A stretch of 64,000 nucleotides of DNA from Massilia sp. Se16.2.3 (GCF_014171595.1 NZ_CP050451.1:496001-560000); one strand, 5' to 3'. Shown: positions 1 through 9,677, counted from the first letter of the stretch. Program-made: numbers and translations. Notes: a model not told the origin generated them from the letters alone.

Positions 1-149
1 TACAGCGCCACCGCTTCGCTGGGCGTGCGCGCCTGGCCCACCACATCCATCCCCTCGGCCGCCAACGACATGGCAAACCCGGTCATCACGATCGGATGGT
101 CGTCCGCCAGCATCACACGGATGGCTGCTTCTTTGCTTTGCACACTCAT
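1..149 (-). CDS. response regulator, N-terminal fragment (LuxR/NarL type likely)
   Basis: The gene runs off the left edge; only about 49 codons are visible. The protein starts MSVQSKEAAIRVMLADDHP and then reads IVMTGFAMSLAAEGMDVVG. The paired acidic residues in LADDHP are the acidic pocket of a receiver domain, and the ADDHP form is typical of NarL/LuxR-type response regulators. An AAGGAG lies very close to the ATG, so the GTG two codons further in is an alternative start. The output domain is outside the window, so the family assignment beyond receiver domain is inference. Confidence 0.7.
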   Translation of the reverse strand, partial: MSVQSKEAAIRVMLADDHPIVMTGFAMSLAAEGMDVVGQARTPSEAVAL

Positions 150-336
150 TCTCCTTGGACTACGCGATATCGACCTACCAGTGCCTGGTAACGACCTTTT
201 CCATGCGCTGGAAAAATCATCTGTTGGCAGATGGATTATTCCATACAACGTGGCGCGGAGCGAGTGGCCCTGCCATGTGTCCGCCCAGCAGCGTGTCCCG
301 TGAAACCCGGCGCATGCACGATTGCTAAGAAAACGC

Positions 337-366
337 TTTACGTATTGCTATGACATAGCATATATT
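337..366 (+). promoter_or_regulatory. candidate promoter of the tonB-like gene with an operator-like palindrome
   Basis: TTTACG at 337-342 and TATATT at 361-366 are separated by 18 bp and resemble sigma-70 hexamers. The spacer ends in a perfect inverted repeat TGCTATG-A-CATAGCA (346-360), well placed for a repressor. The TonB-like gene starts 88 bp downstream. The rest of the 304-bp gap (150-453) shows no other convincing feature. Confidence 0.45.
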
Positions 367-453
367 GTTTCTACATGTTAGCCATACGCTGTTCTTCCAA
401 TCGGCAATAGCCCCTCACCTTCCCGGACGGGGCGCAACAACAAGGAGATCGCC

Positions 454-1122
454 ATGCATTTCTCGCACATGCACCCTGATGGTGGCAGCAAAGCAGGCAA
501 GTTCGCCCTCGTCGCGGGACTCCACGCCTTGATCGCGGTTGGCGTCGTCAACATGATGAACAACAAGACCTTCCCGCTGACGACGATCATCGACAGCATC
601 CCGATCGCCCCGCCCGAAGTCCAGAAGCCGGTCGAGCCGCCACCCGAGCCGCCGAAGCCGCGCACGGAGGTCGCACCGCCCGAGCTCTTCGTGCCGAAGG
701 TCGAGATCGACGTGACGCCGCCGCTCGTCGAGCCGACGGTGATCGCGACAACGAAGGTGGAACCGGTGCAGCCGCCTGTCGCGCCAGTGCGCAGCGATCC
801 GCCGGCCCAGGTCGACACCCCTGCCGCCAAGCCGGGCGCCATCCGCAGCGCCGTGCTGGCCGATGCCAACAGCTGCATCAAGCCGTCCTACCCGATCCAG
901 GCGGCGCGCAATGGCGACACCGGCACGGTCTACCTGGCCCTGCTGGTCGGCACCGACGGCCGCGTGACCAGTTCGCGGGTGCAGAAAACCAGCGGCCACC
1001 GTGAACTCGACCGCGCCGCGATGAATGCCTTGAGCCTGTGCCAGTTCAAGCCGGCCATGAACAACGGCGTGCCGGAAGCCGGCTGGGCGCAGATTGCCTA
1101 CGACTGGAAGCTGGACGAATAG
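454..1122 (+). CDS. energy transducer TonB family protein
   Basis: A 222-residue protein with one N-terminal membrane segment (about residues 18-34). A long proline-rich stretch (about 48-130) with PPPEPPKP-like repeats would span the periplasm. A C-terminal TonB domain (about 140-222) contains CIKPSYPIQA, the usual SYP motif, and GTVYLALLVGTDGRV. The family transmits proton-motive force from ExbB/ExbD to outer-membrane receptors; none of those partners is adjacent. An AAGGAG sits 6 bp before the ATG. A hairpin terminator follows, so it is probably a single-gene unit. Its specific receptor is unknown; a TonB-dependent receptor lies at 55.6-57.7 kb but nothing links the two. Confidence 0.85.
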   Translation: MHFSHMHPDGGSKAGKFALVAGLHALIAVGVVNMMNNKTFPLTTIIDSIPIAPPEVQKPVEPPPEPPKPRTEVAPPELFVPKVEIDVTPPLVEPTVIATTKVEPVQPPVAPVRSDPPAQVDTPAAKPGAIRSAVLADANSCIKPSYPIQAARNGDTGTVYLALLVGTDGRVTSSRVQKTSGHRELDRAAMNALSLCQFKPAMNNGVPEAGWAQIAYDWKLDE

Positions 1123-1144
1123 GGCCCCCTCTCCCGTGCTTTTG

Positions 1145-1176
1145 CCCGCCATCCCTCAGCCTGGCGGGTTTTTTTT
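1145..1176 (+). terminator. rho-independent terminator after the tonB-like gene
   Basis: CCCGCC (1145-1150) pairs with GGCGGG (1163-1168) and is followed by a run of eight T. Confidence 0.8.
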
Positions 1177-1253
1177 CTTCCCTGCGCATCGCGTCTCGCC
1201 AGGCGGTTCCCCCGCCGCGCGGCACGATCGGTAACGACATCGAGGATGTACGC

Positions 1254-3586
1254 ATGCTTCCGGATTCATCGACCCCAGCCCCGGGCGGCCTGGCCGGCCT
1301 GGCCGGCGCCTTCGCCTTCATCGCCCTGCTCGGCTGGGCTGCCTTGCGGCCGACGCAGCCGCCGCTGCCGGCGCCCAAGCCCGCCACTGCGCCGGCGCCG
1401 CAATTCTCCGCTGGCCGCGCAGCCGTCCACCGGAAGTGCTGGCACGCGCGCCGCGCCCGATCGCGAGCAGGATGAACCACGCGGCGCGCGACTACCTGGT
1501 GGCGCAACTGCGGGCGCTGGGGCTGGCGCCGCACGTACAGCGCGCCGTGGTGCAGAAGAACTACGTCGACTACAACGCCAACTACGAGGCGACAATGGGC
1601 GTGGTGCACAACGTGCTGGTGCGCCTGCCGGGGGCGCGCCCGACCGGCTGCGGCGCCCGGCCCCTGCTGCTGGTGGCGCAGATCGACAGCGAAACGGCCA
1701 GCCTGGGCGCGGCGCGCAGCGCAGCGCCCATGGCGGCCCTGCTGGAGACGGTGCGCGCGCTGCGTGCGGGCACGCCGCCGGCGAACGACATCCGGTGCTG
1801 TTCGCCGATGGCGAGCGTGTCGGCAGCCTGGGCATGCAGGCCTTCGCCGAGCAGCATCCGTGGGCGCGCGAAGTCGGCCTGGCACTGCGTTTCGACGGCA
1901 TGGGGAGCAGCGGCGCACTGGAACTGGTGAACACGGCGGGCGCGAACACGGCGACGATTGACGGCTGGCTGCACGCCACACCCGACGTGCGCGGCTCTTC
2001 GCTGATGCGCGAAGTCCATGCTCTGGCCCCGGGCGCGCCGCGCATTGGTGCACTGGCGCTGCTGGCGGTGCCGGTATTGCAGTTCGCCAACCGCGGCCGT
2101 CCTTTCGATCACGCCGGCGTATCGGACACACCGGGGCGTCTTGAATCGGCCACCCTGCAGCACACGGGCGAGTCGATGCTGCGCCTGGCGCGCCATTTCG
2201 GCGGCCAGCGCCTGGCGCCGCCAGGGACGCAAACGCAAGCGGCGCGCGGGCAGGTGTACTTCACCTTGCCCCTGCTTGGCACGGTGCACTACAGCGGCGA
2301 CCTGGTCTGGACGTTCACGCGCCTGACTGGCCTGCTGCTGGTGGGCGCCGTGTGCGTGGCGATGCAGCGTTCGCAGGTGCGCTATCCCGCGCTGCTGCGC
2401 GCCGTATTCCTGATGCCCTGCGTCGCCGTGGCGCTGGGCATGCTGGCCTGGCAGCTGTGGATGCACGTGCCGGCGCTGCACCGCGCCTGGAACCCGGACG
2501 CGCCGCAGCATGCGCGCCAGGCCCTCCTTTACCTGGCCGGGCTGTGCGGGGTGTGCAGCGCCCTCTTCATCGTCGCCCAGCGCCGGTGATGCGCCTGACC
2601 GGCCTGGCGGCGGCCATGCTGGCGGCCCTGTTTGCGCTGCTGCTGGTACTGGTGCTGGCCAGCTGGCTGGCGCCGGGAGCGAGCTACCTGGTTGCCTGGC
2701 CGCTGCTGGCGGCGCTCGGCAGCTTCTGCGCCCTGCATTCGCGCCGGGTACGCGCCTGGCCCGCGGCCGCGCGGCTGGCACTGCTGGTGGCGGGCTTGAT
2801 ACCGGCCGCGCTGCTGGTGCCGCCGGCGCTGCGCGACGCCTACCCGGTGCTGTCGCCGCTGCGCATGAACCTGCCGGTGGCAATGCTGGTGCTGCTGCTT
2901 GGCGTGTCGATGCTGTTGCTGGCCCCGCGCGCCGCTTCGTCGCCCGCGCCCTGCTGCTGGCGGGACTGACCGGACTGGCGCTGGCCGGTGCCGCCGACGA
3001 CCATGTGGAAGCGCCGCCGCTGCGCGCGGACGGCCTGGTGTACTACAAGGACATGCCGAGCTGGGACGCCTACTGGCTGCATCCGGAAGGCGAGCTCGAT
3101 CCGTGGGAGCGGCGCCTGTTCGCCAACCTGAAGGAGCCGCACATCTTCGTGAACGCCTTCGGCTGGGAGAGTCCGCGCCAGTGGTATGCCTGGGCACCGC
3201 GCGACGGGCTGAAGTTCCCCTTCACCCGCGTGCTCAGGAACGGCCCCGCACCGGAGCGCCATGCCGACTTCACGCTGGTGTCGGAAAACAAGGCACCGGA
3301 AGTGCGCCTGCGCGTGATCGGCGCGCGCCCCACGCGCGTGAGGCTGAACGGGCGCACCCTGCTCGACACCGAGGCCAAGACCTTGACGGTGGTCCTGTAC
3401 GGGATGGACGACGAACCGCTGCACTTCCGCATCGACGTGGGGGGCGACCCGATTTTTTCCGTGCGCGTCGAGGAAGTCCTCCCCGGGTTGCCGGATCATC
3501 TACTGCCGCCACGGCCGCCGGCAGCGACGCCACTGGTGCCCTTCAGCGGCAAGTCGATCGCGGCGGACACGCTGTGGTTTTACTAG
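1254..3586 (+). pseudogene. membrane-anchored M28-type peptidase (ERMP1/Fxna-like), broken by frameshifts
   Basis: One coding trend can be followed through four frame changes (near 1420, 1795, 2589 and 2930), each consistent with loss of one base. Read across frames it gives an N-terminal anchor (GAFAFIALLGWAAL), an M28-like domain with VHNVLVRLPGA, LLLVAQIDS and VLFADGERVGSLG, then several hydrophobic helices and a C-terminal soluble domain of about 200 residues. This is the plan of the ER metallopeptidase/vacuolar protease group. The usual zinc motif (H-x-D-S) reads QIDS, and the usual GEE reads GER, so catalysis is doubtful even after repair. At 1795 restoring one C to the CC run gives NDIPVLFADGE, which suggests a sequencing indel. 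Confidence 0.6.
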
Positions 3587-3720
3587 CGCGAACAGTACGC
3601 GGATGGGCCGGCGCGATGGACGTTTTGTTACACGCCGGCGCTGGACGAATATAGGGGCGCTTGCAATACAATGTGTCGCGCACTCGACAGTGCGCCTCCA
3701 TCCACTATTCGCAGGTTGCC

Positions 3721-5364
3721 ATGCACAAGATCGTCTCCTCCGTCGTCCTTACCGCCCTCGCCAGCAGCCTGGCGCTGGCCTACCCCGCGCATGCCGCCGC
3801 CAGATCCGCCGGCAAGGCACAAGCCATCGTCAGGAAGCGCCGCTGCGCGCCCACCTGGCCTTCCTCGGCGTCGGACGCCCTCGAAGGGCGCGGCACCGGC
3901 CAGCGCGGCGGCGAACTGACCGTCACCTATCTGGAGACGCAGGCACTGGCCGCCGGCCTGAAGCCGGCCAACGGCGGCAGCTTCCGCCAGGAGGTCAAGA
4001 TCGCCGGCGTGCGCGCGCTGCCGCAGCAGAGCAATGTCGGCATTAGCGCCGGCGGCCAGGCGCTGCCCCTGACTTTTGGTGCCGATTGGGTATGGGGGCC
4101 GGGCGACGCCAAGGCGGACCACGTGATGGACAACGAACTGGTGTTCGTCGGCTACGGCATCAGCGCGCCGGAAGAAGGCTGGGACGATTTCAAGGGCCTG
4201 GACGCCAGGGGCAAGGTGCTGGTGATGCTGGTGAACGACCCGGCGCCAACCGCCGCGGAGCCGAACCGCTTCAATGGCGCCGGCCTCACCTACTACGGCC
4301 GCTGGACCTATAAATTGCAGGAAGCGGCGCGCCAGGGCGCGGCCGGCGTCCTCCTGATCCATACCGACGCCTCGGCCTCCTACGGCTGGAGCGTCGTGCA
4401 GAACAGCTGGGCAGCGGCCGAGCGCTTCCAGCTGGCCGACGCCGATCTCGGCACGGGCCTGCAGGGCTGGATGACCGACGCTACCGCGCGCAAGCTGTTT
4501 GCAGCAAGCGGCCAGGACCTCGATAAACTGCGCGCCGCGGCGGAAGACAAATCGTTCAGGCCGGTGACCTTGAACGCGCGCGTAAAAGGCGAGGCGCGGG
4601 CCGCGGTCCGTTCCATCAACGAATACAACGTGGCCGGCATCGTGCCCGGCACCGACCCGAAGCTGAAGGACGAAGTCGTCATCTACAGCGCCCACTGGGA
4701 CCACATGGGCAAGCAGGGAACCGAAGGTGACACCATCTTCAACGGCGCAGTCGACAATGCCTCCGGCACGGCCGGCCTCCTGGCGATGGCGCAGGAAGCG
4801 GCGCGCGCACCCGCGAAGCGTTCGCAGATGTTCCTGTGGGTGGCGGCCGAAGAGCAAGGCCTGCTGGGCAGCGCGGCCTATGCGGCAAAACCGCTGTGGC
4901 CCGCCGATAAAACGGCGGCCAACCTGAACCTGGACAGCCTGAACTTCGTCGCCGCAGCCAAGGACATCGGCGTGCAGGGCAGCGAGCGCACCGACCTGGG
5001 CGCAATGGCGGCCGCCACCGCGAAAGCCATGGGTTTGAGCGTCGCACAGGCGAAACCCGACCTGGCCGGCGGCTACTTCCGCAGCGACCACTTCAGCTTC
5101 GCGAAAGCGGGCATCCCCGCCTTCTCGGTGGGCGGCGGCAGCGCCTGGGTGACGGATGTGGAAGCGAACAATGCGAAAGCCAAGGCCTACCGCGCGCGCT
5201 ACCACCAGGTGAACGACGAATACGATCCGAGCTGGGATTTGGCGGGCATGGTGCAGCAGGCGCAGTTCACGCTGAACCTCGGCCGGATGGTGGCGGACAC
5301 GCCGAAGATGCCGGCCTGGAAGGCGGGCGACGCTTTCGGCAAGGTGCGCGCCGAGAAGAAGTAA
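3721..5364 (+). CDS. secreted M28 family metallopeptidase
   Basis: About 547 residues from ATG 3721, which opens a good signal peptide (MHKIVSSVVLTALASSLALA, cleaved near AHA-A); an in-frame start at 3661 has no signal logic. A PA-like inserted domain covers roughly residues 90-270. The peptidase part carries all zinc ligands: SAHWDHMG, GAVDNASGT, VAAEEQGLLGS, NLDSLNF and DHFSFAKAGIP. The family consists of extracytoplasmic aminopeptidases. Around 3820-3860 the expected LRAHLAFLASDALEGRG reads in the +2 frame for about 12 codons and then returns, implying a compensated pair of indels. A strong terminator follows. Confidence 0.85.
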   Translation: MHKIVSSVVLTALASSLALAYPAHAAARSAGKAQAIVRKRRCAPTWPSSASDALEGRGTGQRGGELTVTYLETQALAAGLKPANGGSFRQEVKIAGVRALPQQSNVGISAGGQALPLTFGADWVWGPGDAKADHVMDNELVFVGYGISAPEEGWDDFKGLDARGKVLVMLVNDPAPTAAEPNRFNGAGLTYYGRWTYKLQEAARQGAAGVLLIHTDASASYGWSVVQNSWAAAERFQLADADLGTGLQGWMTDATARKLFAASGQDLDKLRAAAEDKSFRPVTLNARVKGEARAAVRSINEYNVAGIVPGTDPKLKDEVVIYSAHWDHMGKQGTEGDTIFNGAVDNASGTAGLLAMAQEAARAPAKRSQMFLWVAAEEQGLLGSAAYAAKPLWPADKTAANLNLDSLNFVAAAKDIGVQGSERTDLGAMAAATAKAMGLSVAQAKPDLAGGYFRSDHFSFAKAGIPAFSVGGGSAWVTDVEANNAKAKAYRARYHQVNDEYDPSWDLAGMVQQAQFTLNLGRMVADTPKMPAWKAGDAFGKVRAEKK

Positions 5365-5381
5365 GCGCTCAGCTTAAACGC

Positions 5382-5413
5382 AAACGCCCGGTCAGCGATG
5401 ACCGGGCGTTTTT
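5382..5413 (+). terminator. rho-independent terminator after the M28 peptidase
   Basis: AAACGCCCGGTCA pairs with TGACCGGGCGTTT around a short GCGA loop and ends in T. The A-rich left arm also allows function on the minus strand. Confidence 0.8.
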
Positions 5414-5440
5414 CATGGAGCGGCCTGTCTGCCGGCAGAT

Positions 5441-5529
5441 CGTAGGGTGGGCGCCCCGAGCCCACCGTCTTGCGCAGCCCGAAGCATACGATGCGTCATT
5501 CCGCGTGGGCACAGGGCGCCCACCCTACG
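5441..5529. repeat. REP-like intergenic palindromic repeat (GTAGGGTGG family)
   Basis: CGTAGGGTGGGCGCCC (5441-5456) is the exact reverse complement of GGGCGCCCACCCTACG (5514-5529), enclosing about 57 bp. A second element with the same GTAGGGTGG...CCACCCTAC ends lies at 59700-59862. A 5' GTAG followed by a palindrome is typical of REP elements mobilised by RAYT transposases; no such transposase is in the window. The right arm overlaps the read-through tail of the superoxide dismutase ORF. Confidence 0.7.
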
Positions 5530-6160
5530 TGACTGTGACAATGCTGGGAATCAGGCAAGCCGGTGATCGGTCGATCGCGCCGCCCCCTCTCCCCGCGTCG
5601 GCGGTTTGGCGCGGGGCCGCCGAGGCCAAGCCTATTCGATGATCCCGCACACGATGCGCGCGCGCGCCACCGCCGAGCGGCGCCGGGTGGTCCGCATGGT
5701 TGTCGCCACCGGCATGCACCATCAGGGCCTTGCCCTTGATGTCGGCCAGTTTCAGGCGCGGCGCCAGCACGGGATTATTCGCCGCGCCCGAGCCCTCCAC
5801 GTGCAGCGCCGGCAGGTCGCCAAGATGGCCGTCGCCCCGGGGCAGGCCGTGCTTCTTGCTGCCTGCCGGGTCGAGGTGGCCGCCGGCGGCACCGGCCGGT
5901 ACGGGCTTGCCGTCCTTCTGGTTGGTGGCGCAGCTGTTGTTTTCGTGGACGTGGAAACCGTGCGCACCCGCCGGCAGGCCGGTGAGGCTTGGGGTGAACA
6001 CCAGGCCGTATTTCGTTTCGCTGATCGTCACGGTGCCGGCCGCCTTGCCGACGCCGGCTTCGGACACCGTGTTCATCGTCGCGCGCAGTTCGGCGGCGTG
6101 CACGGCCGCCGCCGCGTACGTCGAGCACAGCAGGGCTGCGCAGATCCATTGGGCTTTCAT
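5525..6160 (-). CDS. sodC: periplasmic Cu/Zn superoxide dismutase with shifted C-terminus
   Basis: Signal peptide ([20 protein letters not shown], cleavage near VHA-A), then the Cu/Zn SOD fold with copper ligands in [10 protein letters not shown], zinc/bridging region [22 protein letters not shown] and [14 protein letters not shown]. It dismutates superoxide in the periplasm. AAGGGAG lies 6 bp before the ATG. The end is odd: after APLGGG the expected RIVCGIIE and stop (TAG at 5632-5634) are in another frame, displaced at a GC-dinucleotide run near 5660-5672. The open frame then runs on to 5525 with unrelated sequence. Losing the final Cys would break the conserved disulfide, so the true gene is probably 5632-6160 with one GC unit missing here. 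Confidence 0.8.
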   Translation of the reverse strand: MKAQWICAALLCSTYAAAAVHAAELRATMNTVSEAGVGKAAGTVTISETKYGLVFTPSLTGLPAGAHGFHVHENNSCATNQKDGKPVPAGAAGGHLDPAGSKKHGLPRGDGHLGDLPALHVEGSGAANNPVLAPRLKLADIKGKALMVHAGGDNHADHPAPLGGGARAHRVRDHRIGLASAAPRQTADAGRGGGAIDRSPACLIPSIVTVT

Positions 6161-6215
6161 GTGGGCTCCCTTTCAGTGGCTAGGTTTTGAACCAGACAGC
6201 GCGGAAGAGTGTAGA

Positions 6216-6951
6216 TCAATCCCGGCAGTGGCGGCGTCCAGCATGGACAGCGTGTGGCCGTCCCGACTGCGCGGCGCCCACCACAGGCTGCTGCCAGCGC
6301 AGGCCATACGGCAGCGCCGGCGGGCCGAAGACGATGTGCAGCACCCGCCGCAGGCTCGTGCCCGATGCTTTCGAGGACGCGTGCAGCACGAGCGGACGCA
6401 TGACGAGCGCGTCGCCCTTGTCCGGTGCAGGTCACGACCGATCCGGTCCTGCGCAGCTGCGCGGCCTCGGCAGGGGCGATCCTGCCCGGGTATGACTGCC
6501 GGCGATAAACTGCAGCGGTCCGTCTGCGATCGCGCACGGGTCCAGGTGCAGGCGCACGGCGACCAGGGTTGCCAGCAGCCCGGCAGGCGGCTGCACGAAC
6601 AGGCTGCCTTCCTTTTTCCGACCAGCCGCGCAGCGCCGGATGATCGACACGCTCGGCAACGGGAATGCTCAGGTCCTGATGGATGGGAACGAGCCAGTTG
6701 CGTGCCTGCGATTTCTCGAAATAGGTGCACTGCACGGCGAGGTGCTCACGCGGCAGGACGTCCGCCAGTGCGGGATGCGTGCCGAGCCCGGCCACCAGGT
6801 CGCGGCACCAGGCGTGCTGCAACAGGCAGCGCGATCCGACCGAGGCCGGATCGAGGCCGACGGCGTGCGCCAGCAGCCGGTCGCAGTCGGCGTGCGCCAG
6901 GACGCGGGGAAACACGGCAAAGCCGTCGGTATCGAATGCGTGTGCTTGCAT
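6216..6951 (-). pseudogene. phytanoyl-CoA dioxygenase (PhyH) family protein, frameshifted
   Basis: The N-terminal frame (from 6951) reads MQAHAFDTDGFAVFPRVL, CTYFEKSQARNWLVPIHQDLSIPV, with the HxD iron ligand in IHQD. Near 6620 the frame shifts (GAAAAAGGAAGG, one base too many) to EGSLFVQPPAGLLATLVAVR and GPLQFIAGSH. It then returns to the first frame for GRIAPAEAAQLRRTG and shifts again to ALVMRPLVLHASSKASG, supplying the distal His. The family are Fe(II)/2-oxoglutarate oxygenases; the substrate cannot be read from the sequence. Three frame changes with all ligands intact point to sequence errors as much as to decay. Confidence 0.6.
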
Positions 6952-7029
6952 GGGCGAAGGAAAGTGGCAATGCCATCCATCTTAACCCGTACGCTGCATG
7001 GCTTGGGCGCCGCGCCGGATTCCTCGAAG

Positions 7030-9585
7030 CTAGTGGATGAACTGTCGCGGCAACATGTCCAGCAATTGCGCTTCCGGTACCGGCTTCGAAAAATAGTATC
7101 CCTGGCCGTAATCGCAGCTCGCCTGCGCCAGGATGTCGAGCTGCTCGTGCGTTTCGATGCCCTCGGCAATGACCTGCAGCCCCAGGCGGTGCGCCATGAG
7201 GATGATGGTTTCCGCGATCGTGCGGTGGCTGGAATTGGATTCGATGTCATGCACGAACGACTGGTCGATTTTTAAATAGTCGATATGGAATTTATGCAGG
7301 TAGGACATGGACGAGTACCCGGTGCCGAAGTCATCGATTGCCAGGCGTATGCCCGATTCGGCATACTGCATCAAGGTCTTGTTTACATTCGACGAGGGAT
7401 GCAGCAGCAAGCCCTCGGTGATCTCGACAATAATGCTGCCGGCCGGCATGCCCATGCGCTCCAGGTAGTGCAGCCAGTCGGAATCCTCGTCCTGGCGGAT
7501 GAACTGCAAGGGCGATTTGTTGATACCGATCGGAATCAGTTTATTTGCCTGCTCGCTGCTGCGCCTGGAGCAGGCTACCGCCTGGTGGAAGACCCAGTTG
7601 CCGATCGCATTGATCAAGCCACATTCTTCGGCGATCGGCACGAACAGCGACGGCGCGACATCCCCCAGCAGCGGGTGCTTCCAGCGCACGAGGGCTTCCG
7701 CTTCGGCGATCATCCCGGAATGCAGGTCGATGACGGGCTGATAGCTCAGCGACAGCTGGTTCTTGTCGATGGCATGCCGCAGTTCGTACGACAGGTGCAG
7801 GCGTGCATGGGCGCGCTCGTCCATCTCCCGGGTGAAATAGCTGAACTGGTTCTTGCCGCCCTGCTTGGCGGCGTACATCGCCTGGTCGGCCTTGCGCATC
7901 AATTCGTCGGCGGCGCCGGCATCGAAGGGGCTGACGGCGATGCCGATACTCGCGGTCACATACGCTTTTTCATTTCCAAGTGTGAAAGGACGGGCCAGGC
8001 CGAGCAGGATTTTCTCGCACACGAATTCGATGTGAGCCGCCTCGTGCAGGCCCGTGAGCACGACGGTGAATTCATCTCCGCCGAAGCGTGCAACGATGTC
8101 GCAGTCGCGCACGCTGCCCTGCAGCCGGCGGGCAACTTCTCTTAACAACAGGTCGCCGGCATCGTGCCCGAGCAGGTCATTGACCTGTTTGAAGCCATCC
8201 AGATCGATGAACAGCAGGGCCAGCGTCTCGTGCGAGCGCTGCGCCTTGCGGATTTCCCCGTCCAGCCTGTCGCGCAGCAGGCGGCGGTTGGGCAGGCCCG
8301 TCAGCGTGTCCATGTGGGCGTGGCGCCAGGCCTGCTCCTCCGCTTCCTTGCGCGCCGAAATATCCGAGGTGGTGCCGACGATGGCGACCGGCTTGCCGAG
8401 CGCGTTTCGGGCAACGATGACGCCGCGCGACAGTACCCATTTCCACCCGCCCTGCTTGGTGGCCAACCGATACTCGCACTCGTAGATCGGCGTCTGGCCT
8501 TTGACGCATGCGTGCAGCGCTGCTGTGGCACGGGGCAGGTCGTCGGGATGGATGAAAACGCTCCAGTCAACCTTGCCGTCGATCGGGTCGCTTGGCTCCC
8601 AGCCGAAGATCTGCTTGAGCTTGCCGGAAAAAGTGAAGGTGTCGTTGACGATATCCCAGTCCCAGATACCGTCGCCCGTGCCTTCCACGGCGAATTTCAG
8701 CCGCTCGTGCATCAGGGTCATTTGATCCTGAATATGCTTGCGCTCGGTGACGTCCCGGATGAGTACCTGCACGGCAGGCCTGCTCTCCCAGTGGATTCTG
8801 CCGGCACTGAGTTCGACGAACACCGTCGATCCATCCAGGCGGCGCGCACCCAGGGTGGCGGGCGCAGCGGCGGCGTCGCCCTCCAATGCGCAGGCAACGG
8901 TATACCGGAACAGGTCGACGGTGGCGGCGTCGAAGAAATCGGCTGAGGATCGGCCGATGAGATCGCTGGCCTGAAGCGTGCCGAAAAGACGCGCTGCCGC
9001 CGGATTCGCATACAGGACCCACCAGTCCTCCGCGACCACTATCCCATCCGGGCTGTGCTCGGCGAGCAGGTGATAGCGTTGTTCGCTGGCGCGGGCAGCT
9101 TCCTCGGCCATTTTCCTGTCCCCGATGTCCAGACAGGCACCGATCAGGCGTCCTCGCGTTCCGTCCCCTGCTTCGACAAACCTGCCGCGCGTCAGCAGCC
9201 AGAGAACGCGCCCGTCATGCCGGAGCATGCGATGTTCCAGGCTGAATGGCTCTCTGGTGGCGATGGATACGCCGAGCGCTTCCCTGACTGCGGGAAGGTC
9301 GTCCGGGTGGATATGGCTTTCCCACTCGGAAAGCTGTTGTCGGAGCCGTTTTGGCGGGAAGCCGAGCATGCTGGCCATGAGCCGGCACAGGTCGACTGTT
9401 TGCACGGCCAGATCCATGTTCCAGGTGCCGATGCCAGCGCTTTCGGCCGCCAGACGATAGAGCAGCGGCTCCTGGCTACTGTCCAACGCTTTCCAGTCGA
9501 CGGACACGCCATCGTCGTCGATGGGCGTGCCTGCACTGGCGGTCTGCCGCCTGTGAACACCAGCATGGGTGCCGGAATCGGTCAT
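7030..9585 (-). CDS. PAS-PAS-PAS-GGDEF-EAL c-di-GMP signalling protein
   Basis: Intact and long. Counting from the longest frame (start 9651), PAS-like sensor domains lie at about residues 60-180, 190-305 and 315-440. A GGDEF domain follows (FGGDEF at 523-528, with an RDCD inhibitory-site motif five residues upstream), then an EAL domain (AEALVRW at about 651-657, with VEITEG, IDDFGTGYSS, KIDQSFV and AEGIET). All catalytic signatures of both cyclase and phosphodiesterase are present, so it may make and degrade c-di-GMP. The inner ATG at 9585 (MTDSG) is preferred because the upstream 22 codons are repetitive His/Cys-rich sequence over a palindrome; the ribosome site is weak either way. No membrane segment is seen, so it is a cytosolic sensor. 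Confidence 0.9.
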   Translation of the reverse strand: MTDSGTHAGVHRRQTASAGTPIDDDGVSVDWKALDSSQEPLLYRLAAESAGIGTWNMDLAVQTVDLCRLMASMLGFPPKRLRQQLSEWESHIHPDDLPAVREALGVSIATREPFSLEHRMLRHDGRVLWLLTRGRFVEAGDGTRGRLIGACLDIGDRKMAEEAARASEQRYHLLAEHSPDGIVVAEDWWVLYANPAAARLFGTLQASDLIGRSSADFFDAATVDLFRYTVACALEGDAAAAPATLGARRLDGSTVFVELSAGRIHWESRPAVQVLIRDVTERKHIQDQMTLMHERLKFAVEGTGDGIWDWDIVNDTFTFSGKLKQIFGWEPSDPIDGKVDWSVFIHPDDLPRATAALHACVKGQTPIYECEYRLATKQGGWKWVLSRGVIVARNALGKPVAIVGTTSDISARKEAEEQAWRHAHMDTLTGLPNRRLLRDRLDGEIRKAQRSHETLALLFIDLDGFKQVNDLLGHDAGDLLLREVARRLQGSVRDCDIVARFGGDEFTVVLTGLHEAAHIEFVCEKILLGLARPFTLGNEKAYVTASIGIAVSPFDAGAADELMRKADQAMYAAKQGGKNQFSYFTREMDERAHARLHLSYELRHAIDKNQLSLSYQPVIDLHSGMIAEAEALVRWKHPLLGDVAPSLFVPIAEECGLINAIGNWVFHQAVACSRRSSEQANKLIPIGINKSPLQFIRQDEDSDWLHYLERMGMPAGSIIVEITEGLLLHPSSNVNKTLMQYAESGIRLAIDDFGTGYSSMSYLHKFHIDYLKIDQSFVHDIESNSSHRTIAETIILMAHRLGLQVIAEGIETHEQLDILAQASCDYGQGYYFSKPVPEAQLLDMLPRQFIH

Positions 9586-9600
9586 GACGTGGGCTGGAAC

Positions 9601-9641
9601 GCGATGTATGCAATGTATGCAATGCGCATGCATGCGCTTGC
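9601..9641. repeat. short direct repeats and a 14-bp palindrome upstream of the GGDEF/EAL gene
   Basis: ATGTATGCA is repeated in tandem (about 9604-9621). A perfect palindrome GCGCATGCATGCGC lies at 9624-9637. It sits just upstream of the preferred start of the c-di-GMP gene, where an operator could lie. Confidence 0.35.
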
Positions 9642-9677
9642 ATGGTCGCACAATTTATCTTGCGATGCTTTTCTCGA

